From the NCBI GenBank assembly GCA_002633005.1, contig NMRA01000040.1, positions 453,362 to 513,361 on the forward strand: a DNA stretch of 60,000 nucleotides. Direction: 5' to 3'. Under the pieces are notes generated by a model. That model searched no databases, had not been told where the DNA came from, and worked only from the letters and a program-made list of their open reading frames with translations. This DNA is from Phoronis australis (Eukaryota; Phoronida; Phoronidae). A program made the translations under genes and the position numbers. This document shows positions 41,001 to 52,100 of this stretch, in pieces (position 1 is the first letter of the stretch; each line of letters opens with the position of its first letter).

Positions 41001-44000
41001 CTCGCAAACCTTTTGCTTCTACGGAACGCAACTTGCTCTGTGTTGTTCGTAAGGCTCGTTTGTTGTATTTGGAAAGATGCAGTGCATTACACTCTTTCTA
41101 AGCGCTCACGTTCCTTCGCGCCTTCATATAGCTGAACGACGAGGCAAGAGATGGCGCTGTGAAAGAGTATGATGGCGAGTGTATTGCCTTGCGGAACGGG
41201 CCCCTGCACTTCTTGAACCTCCCTCGAGTCGATGGCATAATTTCGACAACTACTGACAATGAACTGTCCATTTCATTCATTGACACCTTTTTGTCGTTTC
41301 AGTAAGCAACGACGCCCTAAGGGCGCTTCACAATTCTCCGTTACAGCAGTGATTCGGAGAAGGGTATGATAAAAATCTAAGATTCCTCGACCCAACGAAA
41401 ACACCGTTGCGTGTCACAGAACGACTTTGAAATTAAGAGCTTCAATCTATTCTGGGCGCATAAAATGAATGACGATGGACGATTGCTCTGAAGCTATAGT
41501 GAATTCATGGAATGCACCGTTTTATACCGTATGCGTTGAAAAGTATTATTGGCGCGCACTAAAGTAGATATCAACATTTACGTTCTTCATATTTTCTGTT
41601 TATGTCTCGCAATTTTTTTTTTAAATTTGAACGTCTGGAAAGCTCTAGTACAAACGCGGTGACCCATGTTCCGCATTTGTTATCGGATTTAATATACAAC
41701 GAACAAATGTTAATAGTCAAAGATCACACAATATCTCTTAGTGTATTGTTATAATTTCATTCATTCAAAAATTGACATGTGGCAAAACGTTCAAAGTTCT
41801 TGCAGTGGGACAGGGTTTTCTAAAATACTGCATTCACTCAAAGACTGAAAGGGAGAGAAACTAATTGGTTTAATCATTTGAAGAATACTTAGAAACCCAC
41901 TTTAAAAAAAAGTTAATCTTATAGGGTGTGTTGGCGAATTGCACCAACTACATTGTGTAGACTTATGTCTTTCAAGAATCGGCGAACTTTCGGCCCGAGT
42001 TTCGAAAGGCGGGAAAATGTTGACAGGGACAGTTCGTCTTACTTCATAGAATTGTTAACGACTTGCATTCTAAAAGTAAATGTCCTGTCAACTATAACGT
42101 ATGACATAAACTACAAAAGCGCGATCAATGGTATTGAGATAGCTACATGGCAGTTTTTTGTTTTTGAAGACCCCTGTAAAATCGCCGCTCAGACAAAACA
42201 TGAAGTACGAGAGATGCTAAAGACGTGTATTCGCTGGCTGATGACTGACGCGCAATCAGATACAACGTAATGTAAAAAGGGCTCAAAAGATGATTTATTT
42301 TGAAGATCCTGCGTTGTCATCTGAACAAGTTCTCACGTCACTGGATCTTTTTGTTTAAAATTCCTTCTATCAACTTTGGAATAAATCTAATTAATATAAG
42401 GGGTTTTGACGATACGAGATTGTCAACACCCCCCCCCCTCCATTTGAAAGTAATTCCAAGTGTCAAGTAATGACATAATAATTGTGCTTCCTGTAAAGAA
42501 GCAACAGACAAACATAATACAAGTACGGAAAAATTAATTGTGTTTGTTTTCCTATTTCAACATACGTTGCTGTCCTTACAATAGTACCCCAGCCCTTTTG
42601 CAGCTGGATCAAAGATTTGCTGGAAAAAAACCCAAGTTATCCAATTAAAATTCCATTGAAAAGATGTAGATTATTTCAACCTCCACATAGTAAAAAGCTA
42701 TTGGCCAGGCGACTACTAATTTACTGTCAGTCGATCTGTCCATGCTAGTAAGCATTCAACTGACATTTCGAAGGTAATGTTAACCCGTCACAGACACGTA
42801 TCTAGCTGTAGGGCCCAATTTGAAAATGTCACTAATTCTACAAACAGGACATCCCGTCAAAAACGCATGGGGTAGCAAAACATCTCGTTAATTGCAAGTT
42901 CCATTCACTCAGCGAGCCTAATGGCTCAAAGGTACGAATATTAGGCAGACCTGCACCTTAGCAGAAATACGTGAAATTCTGCCTTCGGCCATTGCACTCA
43001 GTAATCGCGCTATGCTACAGACTAATTCCGCATATCGTCGTTGCATAAAGGCGATGAATCTTAACCTGGCATTTTCTATTATAGTTTTATAGAATGAAAA
43101 AAATTCTGTGTCAGCACTGTCCGTTGGGGCCACAATTTCTGTATGCATTCAATAGTGTACGTTTGAAACTTTGTATTAAAGAAGCTACGTTTTTTAAATA
43201 AAAATGCGGTTAATAACTTCAAGCTCCGATGATCTATAATGTCTACCTTTTCGTTCATTAATGGAAAATTCTTTATTCCTAATTTCAGCATTCTTTAACG
43301 CTTACGCGCATATGCTGTGACGTATGCTTTTGACTGGCAAATTCAATTTTGAGGGAAATGCTGTGCAAGCCTGCATCACAGTTTCTCCACAGACTTTTTC
43401 TTGCTAAGAAAATGAGCTAAGCACCAAAACCCGCGCATATCATATCTCAGCAAGAAACCACATTTCACCGAGAAAAATGACTGCCAATCTCGGAAGCAGG
43501 CGTAGAATGCACGTGTAATTGCAATTGACTTTGTTTTCTTTCCCTCAGTTAATACTTTTTTACACCTTGAGAAACTATGTTTAAAACAACTCGGAAAATA
43601 TATCTTAGCAGGTATAATTCATTACCCCCATGCACACAAGTTAAAAATATGAGTGGTTATTTTTAGTCGTTTTGTAGACATCGGGTTTTGACTTTCCTGT
43701 CAAACCCGATTCGCACTTTATTGGTTGGTTTGTTGGATGTCTTCAACTTCTAGGCATCTGCACTTTCAAGAGATTTGGCATTAGAAACGACACAGTTTTT
43801 TGAAGAACACTTTCCACCCAAAAATGTAAATCAGACATAAGTAAAGAGGGTCGAGCATTCATTAAAAGAGAAATTTTACGTAATGATCACGAACCGGTTT
43901 GAATGACTCTAGGGTGACACCTGTGACACACGTAGCGCTGATGCATGTTTATAATACGTCAAGATTTCGATGATAATGGCTTCAGAGACTTTTGGTGCTT

Positions 44001-47000
44001 CGACTACCGGCTATTACAGTATCACAAAAGATGGGAAAGAAAAAGAATTCAAGTTGTACTGTTGCTAAAATGAACCGTAAACATCGGGAAAACCTACTGT
44101 AGTCTAGTCACGTTTCCACAAGGTAGAAACCTTTTTACCATGTGCAAATGCACCCCCTCGAACCCAGAAAACACGTTGGCAAGCAGACGATCAACTGAGG
44201 CAAGCAGACGATCAATTTGCGGCAAACTGCCGACCGGAATTCAGCTACAGTTGGCGAGGACAAGAGTTGTCAGTAATGTCGGGTTGTTAGATTTTGATAG
44301 CTTAACAAGTAATAGCTCATTCCCTGACTACTACTCACTAAGGCTCGCAAATCAAACAATAGTCAAAACCATATCCAAAAATATTCATTGCACATTTAGG
44401 TGTAACCAAAGCTGTGGACAGGAGAGAGGAGGGAAAGAATTTATTTTGTCATAAACATCGTTTATCTATTTATTTTCTCGTTGAACAGTGTCGTCAACGT
44501 TATTTTGTTAAGATCAAAGGGAGTCGCTGGGTGTTAATTTCGCGGGACGATATTGTTCCGCTAGCGAGAGACAGATTGTTCGAGCTATTCACCAACATAC
44601 CGACGTGCCCTGGAGTAGAAATCATGTAATACGAGGTTCACATCGCCCGTTTTATTGCTGGACCAATGATCACCATGATGGGTTTTTCGTATGATTAAGG
44701 TCATTATAAATAATCGAATACACAAAATACTTTGCATAGGATAAACGTTAGGTCTATTTAGCTTACCACGGTTTAGATAAAAACATAGCAGATTTCTAAG
44801 AGCCTATCTCACCGAATAACCTGGGACATGTCGTAGTTGGAAAGAGCGGTGCTTTTGATTAGGTATAATGCGTATATTTGAATACTTAAGATAATGATTT
44901 GTGTACAATAGACGCAACAGCCTACACGCGAGAAAATTCTCACCTAAATCTTAGCTCAATTAACATCGATCCAGTCGAGACAGTCCAATTGACAAAGTGG
45001 GCTGGTGTGATCTATCCCTCAATGTCGATGGGACAAAGCTCATTCAGGAGAATTAGGCAAACTGGGTTGAATTAGCTTTAAGCAAATCCTGTGGGGTGAG
45101 AACTTGGTCAAACTGTGTTTTGCGATGAACGACTCGCTATAGCCCAGACGGTCATTGCGATAGCCGCTCAAAGGCCGTATCACTTCATATCTTAGCAATA
45201 TGTCCTTAAATCTACAAACGCGTCTGAACTTGTTACAACTTTGCAATTCATTTTTATGTTAATGGAGCATCGAGTATATACATATCCCGGTATGTCATGA
45301 TTTACACGGGCCAACGAAGCTTCTTTTCAGGTCACTCAAAATCGTCTAGGATTCGTTTGTATCATACCCGTGGTCGCTTTACACTGAACGTGAAACCTTC
45401 TCCTGAAACGCAACGCGATAGTATTTACAATTTCTCGTGTTTATTTAGTCTCGCTTGGTTAACACGACTAGGCTACACAAATACCTGTAAAATTGTGACG
45501 AGTACTCAACCTGCAGGTTTAGAACGCACCGACAACTATTACAGAATAGTTTGTTTGTAATCGTGTGACATATCAAGCCGCAGAATACAGTTCGCTATGC
45601 AAGGCATTTAATCGGCAATAATCATTTGCACCACAAAATGATTTTGAACACAAAGCTCTGATGAAAGCTTTTTGTTCCCCAACTTTCAGGAATGCTTTTG
45701 TTTACAAACGCTCTTTGAGCGCCATGTACACGAGCGATATCAAGAAATCTGGGTTATTTCATTGTCCGTTCAACACCTCTAACCCTATCACTGACGCTGT
45801 TGTCTCAGTCCTCGTCCTATAAAATTGTTTTTCTTCAATTATCCTCCGTCTAAGCCACTGTTCAAAGGCCGTAACACCCCGGTCTGTTTTTCTGCATAAA
45901 ATACGGAGCATTTCTTTTCCGGCTCTTTAATTTCCGTGTGGGCCTATTGTGTTTTGGGCCTCACGCCCTCATTTCGTAGGTTTGACATAACTACCACAGA
46001 TCTAACAACAAACAAAATTGCGAAAATTTGCAAATCTGGCAAGCGCGTCAATTTACAACAGCACTCCCAATATTGTTGATTTCTGCTTATCCGACGTTAT
46101 TTGACATGTATTACAGAAACGAAAAATACCTTATGTGAAGAACTCGGTAGGCAAATTGTGATAAACGTCAAGGCGCCATGTGCAAGAAGTTGAAAACACG
46201 ACTCTGATGAACGGGCTCATGAAGAGCGTATGGCAGCTTTCTTGCAAAATTTATATCCTGAATAGAACTTTTATCTGAAAATGATGCTCTCTCTGCAGTC
46301 AGAAATTGTCAGTCTTCGCCCATGTGTATATTGTGAAGCATATCACAATTGCATAAAGAGGATTAATGATATCCATTGTGAATTGGCGACACAACAAAGA
46401 CTTCACCTTTAGACGTTCGACCATCGCGATTAGGTGACATTTTGTAGTCTTTATCTAGGTAAAACCCATTGAAATGAAACTAATAAAAAGAACCCTTGTC
46501 TTTTATCGAAAATAGATTTATCTTAAGTTTGAAACGTCGAAGTGGAAATTCAATGATGTAAACGCCACTTTAAAAAGGACATATTAATGGGGCAGATAAG
46601 GCAAAAGGTAAGCCATTGGAAAATTTTACAGGTGAATTTAATGGGAAATTAAGTAACAAATGTTATCTCCATGATCGCCGAATAAAATCCCATGATCAAT
46701 GGTCTATCGGGAGTATCAGGAGTGACGCATGGAGTTGGAGAGCACATGGTCATTACTATTTGTACTCGCACACACTTCCATGTGCACAAGGCACCGAACA
46801 AACGAGTTGTCTGGACAAGTGCACTTTAACTTCCATCTCCGACAGTTTCAACTTTTGCACAGAACACAAGAAAAAAACAGTGAATATACAAAATGAACGA
46901 TACTTACTATATTTTGTGTTGTGTCTTCGAGAACCGTTCACAGTTCCATCAGGTAAAACCTGTAGGACATAACCACTTCTGCAATAAAGTGATTGATATT

Positions 47001-47163
47001 TTGACGTTACGCTCCTCTGTTCCCGGCGCTCTCCGATACTTATCAGTGAGCGGGGGACCGGTGGAAGAGTTCTCATGTGTTCGTGCATTAGACCCAGAGT
47101 GGGTAAACTTGTGGTCCCGGCGGGCAGGGCAGTCGTCAGACCCGCTCCCACCGCAGAAAACAT
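34536..47163 (-). CDS. Fibroblast growth factor, three coding exons
   Basis: Exons 46908-47163, 39840-39988 and 34536-35009 join in phase to 292 residues. FGFs are secreted beta-trefoil ligands that bind FGF receptors with heparan sulfate. Trefoil signatures in order: LYCRSGYVLQVLPDGTVNGS (59-78), VTIRGTESNRYVCMNSRGKV (113-132) followed by YGS, then ECKFQQHFLGNRHYTYSS and WYLAIAKDGKVRRS ending at FLKR (195-198). The three-exon split at these points is the classic FGF gene structure. Oddities: about 15 extra residues (LTTIPPLSSKDSLPF, 97-111) in a trefoil loop, and a tail with 34 Lys/Arg in the last 61 residues. The N-terminus (MFSAVGAGLTTALPAG) is only weakly signal-like. CMN recalls the FGF8/17/18 group while the first block recalls FGF9-like members, so no subfamily is assigned. 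Confidence 0.93.
35010..39839. other. FGF intron 2, no gene recognised
   Basis: AT-rich, 4.8 kb, with a (GAA)7 run at about 38354-38376. A GAAGACCGAAACGTCG-type word near 36606 resembles those found at the ends of some retroelements. No coding signal. Confidence 0.45.
39840..39988 (-). CDS. FGF coding exon 2
   Basis: Codes (S)VLEFVIQMVV, the inserted LTTIPPLSSKDSLPF, then HVTIRGTESNRYVCMNSRGK and VYGS. Acceptor GTTTTCAG, donor AGT|GTAAGT. At 149 bases it is longer than the ~104-base middle exon common in vertebrate FGFs, because of the insertion. Confidence 0.93.
39989..46907. other. FGF intron 1, no confident gene
   Basis: A 6.9 kb intron. It holds a C homopolymer near 42430, a short tandem GGCAAGCAGACGATCAA duplication near 44180, and two unexplained plus-strand open frames (about 41929-42270 and 44140-44454) with no recognisable domain. 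Enhancers are expected in an FGF intron but none can be proven by eye. Confidence 0.45.
46908..47163 (-). CDS. FGF coding exon 1
   Basis: Codes residues 1-85 plus one base; donor A|GTAAGT. The ATG at 47163 is the only in-frame Met before the upstream stop (TGA near 47238) that leaves a full N-terminus. A 12-codon upstream ORF (MRISLCRRITPL) lies at about 47201-47239. Confidence 0.85.
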
Positions 47164-47814
47164 GTCTTCGTGTTCACAACAAAGCTGTCGTCGTCGTTTA
47201 TAATGGAGTGATGCGTCGACACAAGCTAATCCTCATGTAATTTATCGACTTGGAAACGATTAATGAGTACTCCCGACAAATTGACGCAGTGACGGTATAG
47301 AGAACACGGTGGAAACAAACGTTCAAAAGCATACTTATTAATCCCGGAATCACAGACTTCCCTTGGGTGAGAGGTCTCTTGTCTTTAAAAATACCATCGC
47401 CTCGAGCGAAGAGATTTCCAACAATTCTCGACTCCGCAACTCAATTCATCAGCCGTAATATTTTTAGATCTATACTCCAAGCGTTCGGCCTAATTCCTGA
47501 GTGCTCCGTTCCACGTCAGTCTCTGCAACAAATAATTCGAGATCTGATTAAATAGCTAAAGTGCACTGCCTATTGTGCAGTCACTGTATCAGGAACGACA
47601 GATAACAGATAAAAGACACCGGCCACAGGTATATGTTTTTAAATCGCCCCGTGTAACAATGGATGTTAATCTGTCGACATGCTGACAAGCTGTATCACTG
47701 GGCAAATTCTTAATTAGTACCGTCAACTGCAACCGTCGGAGAGACCAAAACCAACAACGCTCCGCTCTCCGCTCAAACGTAGATCGATTGGCTGGCGAAG
47801 GAAACCCGTGATTC

Positions 47815-47822
47815 TATTTATA
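47815..47822 (-). promoter_or_regulatory. TATA box of the FGF gene
   Basis: TATAAATA on the minus strand, about 650 bases upstream of the FGF ATG. This would put the transcription start near 47785 and give a roughly 620-base 5' UTR if unspliced. Confidence 0.5.
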
Positions 47823-47869
47823 GTGCGTTACCTTACAAGTTTTTCCCCTAGTAAAGCAAATAATTCTTG

Positions 47870-47877
47870 TGACGTCA
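47870..47877. promoter_or_regulatory. CRE (TGACGTCA) upstream of the FGF TATA box
   Basis: A perfect palindromic CREB/ATF site 48 bases upstream of the TATA box in the FGF direction, a typical promoter spacing. Together they suggest a cAMP/ATF-responsive core promoter. Confidence 0.45.
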
Positions 47878-48877
47878 TCGGGCTTGGACCAAGTGGACTG
47901 TGTCAGCGAGATTTCACAGGATGAGGAAATCCTGGCTAGATTTTCGTCAACAAGAGATCAAAAAAGCAGACGACAACTAAAAACTCTCGTCGGGCAACTT
48001 GAAATCAAGGTCAGTTCACGTTCAATTCGCCCCACTACACTATAAATTAATGCCGGTCGGCTGCCTGGCCAGCAACAGACGATGTTTTGTTAGAAAATAA
48101 AGCCTGACTTTGAAGTGTGAGTAATTAGAATATCCTTATGACAACGTTGCATAATCTATGACAATTTTCCGATACCAAATAAACGAACAGAGTTCACGGC
48201 TGAGCGAAGCCGATAGAAATCGTATGAATTGCACAGAAATAATCCATATAGGTTACGTAACAGACGTACGATAATTAACACTTAATTGTTAGCGCCGAAC
48301 ATCGAAGATGACTGAACATGAGATGTAAAGCAGCTTGCGACTTCGGTGAACTCACCAGTGTCAAAAACGTCACATGAAAATCAATGATCACAAAACACCT
48401 GTTTTTGGAATGCATGTCGATATTTTGATCAAATAAGGGAAATCATGCATAAGACCTTTTCCGTCAAAATATTAACATTTGCCGAATTCTCTCCAAAGCG
48501 AAGAAAGAAACGACTTGATAAAATCTATAGCGCAAACTATGAATAAATTGACTTACGTTTCGAACTAGACCAGACTAATCGATGCACTTTTGTCAGTTGT
48601 CTTGTAATTAGCGCAATTATTTTTCGATTTCTCTTGTAAGTCATTGAGCGACAACTAACCACCGCTGAAAGGCACTACAGCATTCCTAAACACAACACTG
48701 ATAGAAAATAACTCATCTACATACACAACTTGCTAAAAATTAAAACCATCCACCCAAATCACAACAATGATGAAAGAAAGCATATTTATACCTTTCTGAA
48801 ATGAAACAAAAGTCGAACACGCCTTGGCAGGTAAATATAGGCCTCATACAGGTAAGCTGTGGCGATAGTTGCTATCA

Positions 48878-48888
48878 GCGCATGCGCA
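48878..48888. promoter_or_regulatory. NRF1-like site
   Basis: GCGCATGCGCA, a near-palindromic NRF1 motif, 16 bases upstream of the ATG of the 48904 gene. The start codon itself sits in AAGATGGCAGCC, a YY1-like context. This pairing is common at TATA-less promoters of nuclear genes for mitochondrial proteins. Confidence 0.5.
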
Positions 48889-48903
48889 ATTGAATGTTTA
48901 AAG

Positions 48904-49104
48904 ATGGCAGCCTTCAGTAAGAGACTTATCAGTCAAATACTTGGCAAGAAACCTCCGTCAAAGTTATTGATTAACACCAATGAAAGTTTTAGACAACATT
49001 CGCGCAGAACTCTGACATTACTTGGTACATTTGGGTCGCTAATAATTGGCTGGAATACTTATAAATACAGACATGACGCCAAATTTCCAGTGGTTTTCGC
49101 AAAG
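48904..49104 (+). CDS. First coding exon of a probable mitochondrial membrane protein
   Basis: Codes 67 residues starting MAAFSKRLISQILGKKPPSK and ending FPVVFAK before a good donor AAG|GTAAGG. The first ~35 residues are basic with almost no acidic residues, as in a mitochondrial presequence. LTLLGTFGSLIIGW (37-50) looks like a membrane segment. The promoter context (NRF1- and YY1-like sites) supports a mitochondrial role. I do not recognise the family, and no second exon was found in the remaining 10.9 kb. The gene is divergent from the FGF gene, with about 1.7 kb between their start codons. Confidence 0.6.
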
Positions 49105-52100
49105 GTAAGGTTTGAGTCGAGAGTTAGTTTGTGTTAGGATATGCGTGGGCTGTTTGGCTCAGGTCTACCATGCCAAGTTTGTAGTGTTAACTGATAACAG
49201 ACACATAGATGACCACTTAACACTGTAAGCAACCTTCCTCAAATTGGGCTGGGGCCTACTTGCTTCTGTTATTATTTCTGCATCGCAAGGATTGTGGTGA
49301 ACTGAAAACAAAATTTCTAGACCTAAGACAAGTCTACAGTCTGCACTACAGACTTAAGTCATAGTTAGGTGGCGGCACATTCTAGTCCATCTTATATGCC
49401 GGAAGATTTTCTTGAAGTTATGGTTAACCCTATCTAAACGGTAACAGTTACATCAGGCCCACTAATACTATGTGTACTGTTTGACAGTAGATAGACACCT
49501 TCCCACAGTCACAATCAACATTTTTTTAGAATAATCCTTCATTCTGTCATCAAATATACTCGAGGTCAAACAAAAACGTACAGAGGGTGATAGTGAGGTC
49601 ACCCGTCTGCCAGCCAAGCCGAGAGGAGGCGGCACAGAGGGGGTGGGGTACCTGTCTAAACCACAACATTTTGTGGGAGTGACTATCACCAGGAATGATC
49701 TCTTGTGTAAACTATGAAGGGGGGGGCCTACAACTGGCGCATTCCTCAACTTACTTCTGTGTAAGTTATTTAATAATACAATACGACCCCACCTACTTGT
49801 ATTTGTAATAACTTGAGTTAATAAGTTTACTCTTGCCTGTGCTCTTGAGAACTTGAGAGAATATGTGAGTTCATACTATTCAAATGGAGTGTCAATAATT
49901 CAAGTGCTGTAATAACGTGTCATGGATGTCCTATTAAAAGTCAACATACAGCCTATGAAAAGCAAGAGACGAAGATGCTACAGTTCTACAGTACTTCGTC
50001 ATATAGTCTTCAATGAATTTCCACAAACAGGTCTTATAGGTCCAATATAGGCCAACGGGTCTTTATTCGGAAAATTTTCCGAATTTAAGCCCATTTGTAA
50101 ATGATGAAATTCCGTTTTACCATGTCAGAGCGATGAATAACACAAAAATCTTCTGGTAATCGTCGTACTCTTTACGGTACATTGATGCCGCAGCACCATT
50201 CTTTTAATGAGTAGCTGCAAACCATTTTTATTATTTCGTTAAATGAGAGAAAACAACCTCACCTTCTTCAGAAAGAATAAATAACTTAAACGTGTCTGCT
50301 GCAAAAGGATTTTTTTGGCCAGAATCAGTCTTGCGAAACGAATTTGATGGATTACATTCATAATTTTTGGTAATTAAAAACCAAAAATATTATAATTATG
50401 GTGTCTGCTATTGAAATACGTGAATTCCGTGTAATTCAGTGAAAGAAGTTTTGATTCCTTGAATTTTGTCCGTTTTCCTTAACCACAGGGAATTTGAAAG
50501 AAGTCTGGATTTCTTGAATTTTGTCCGTTTTCCTTAACCACAGGCAATTTGAAAGAAGTCTCGATTCCTTGAATTTTGTCCGTTTTCCTTAACCACGTGA
50601 AATTAGGGTCTCTAGCTTGATTCTGGCCTGAATGCTTGCGCATGTGGTACATGTCCCAATGTAATAGTCACATTTGTTGCAAGCTGCAATCTTGCGTTTA
50701 AGTGACAATTTTGCTACTTTAAGATTAGCCCCATGACCTTTGTTGGTAGATCTAAAAGCCAAGGCTGCTGGTAGCCTAGTGTTTTAATGTATTTAACTGG
50801 TGTGACCATCTATGAGACCTATTTCAATCAATTTTGAATGACTGGAAGCCAACGTTGGGATTAATGATTTCTAACGAATTCGCAAAATTACAATAGATTT
50901 TACATCGAAGTTAATAACTTCAAGGTGATTATAAAACATACGCTACAATAATCCGAAAAATGCGTTTTAGGCCCTAAAACCTATTTTGTCTGTTAAAGAA
51001 CTTTAAAACTCGAAAGTCAAAACTTGGCTTAACCTTGCCCATGAAATGGTTGCGCACCCCACACCCTTTTTGTGTTGACACACACCCTTGTTGTGACCAT
51101 GAAAGATTCAGAACAGTTTCATGAAAATTGACTTAAAAGCACAGATTTGGACTTTTCCAAGCACATTAATCATGTACTTGAATTAAAGGTGCATCTCACC
51201 TACTCCCCACTTGTACCATCACCACAGTATTCTAATATCGGACGAGCTACTGTCATCGGACACAGTCTAAGCTGAAGGAAATACTAGATTGTAGTGATTG
51301 TTTCCGTGGCCACAGCAGACACGCCAATGTTGTCGTCTGTTCATGATGTCACGTGATGCAAATCTGCTAGTATTACGCTGTCCGTTCATAGAACACATTG
51401 TTGGTGAGCAATCTGGTTGACCTGAGAAGGTTTGTCTCGAGTATATGTATTTTATCAAATCATTATTTAAGGATGTTTAACATTGATTCAACTTTTTAAA
51501 TGTTTTAGTCTGAAATTAAACATTCCCTTTTCCAAGATTAAATATTTTTTCACAGTTTAGCAATAAGTTTTATAAATCATTTGAGTAATTAGCAATTATG
51601 TTGTTATTGTCTGTGACTTAGTACTAAAAACATTACTCGATAGAATTTCACTTGTCAACCATGTTGCCCGGTAAATATCAGAAGAATTACTGTACCTTTT
51701 ACAAAAATTGTTCGACTGGAGGACTTGGCCAAATAATGCACAAAGCCAGATGTTATCAACATATGCCCTATGTTCTTGCTGTCACAGAATTTTAAATTTC
51801 AAATAGAAATTTTGTTTATTTATGAGATATCATGACGTTTGTCCTAAATGAGTGCGTTTTTTGGCTTTATTTCACTATTAATTATGACTGGTATTAATTA
51901 TAACTGGTGGGATATGTTTTGTTGCGCTTGTCACACTGTTTTGTTGTAGCAACAAAACACAATTAGAAAATTAGTGTCACATTACAAAGTTATAATGCAT
52001 TGTCACTTTGAGTCATATTAATTTATAGCCACTATTTAAGGCTAGAATCAAACAAAATAATTTATCGGCTGAGTGCAATTTAGATACCATTTTGACACCA

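Noticed and set aside
44140-44454. 104-codon plus-strand frame in FGF intron 1
   Set aside because: Low-complexity start from a short local duplication and no domain; opposite strand to the FGF gene.
46616-46972. 118-codon plus-strand frame over the FGF first exon
   Set aside because: The minus strand carries the FGF trefoil; this frame has no recognisable similarity.
47836-48035. Plus-strand open stretch (ISQDEEILARFSSTRDQKSR) upstream of the FGF gene, considered as an exon
   Set aside because: No ATG, no strong acceptor and only a weak donor (AAG|GTCAGT); no family recognised. It also overlaps the proposed FGF promoter.
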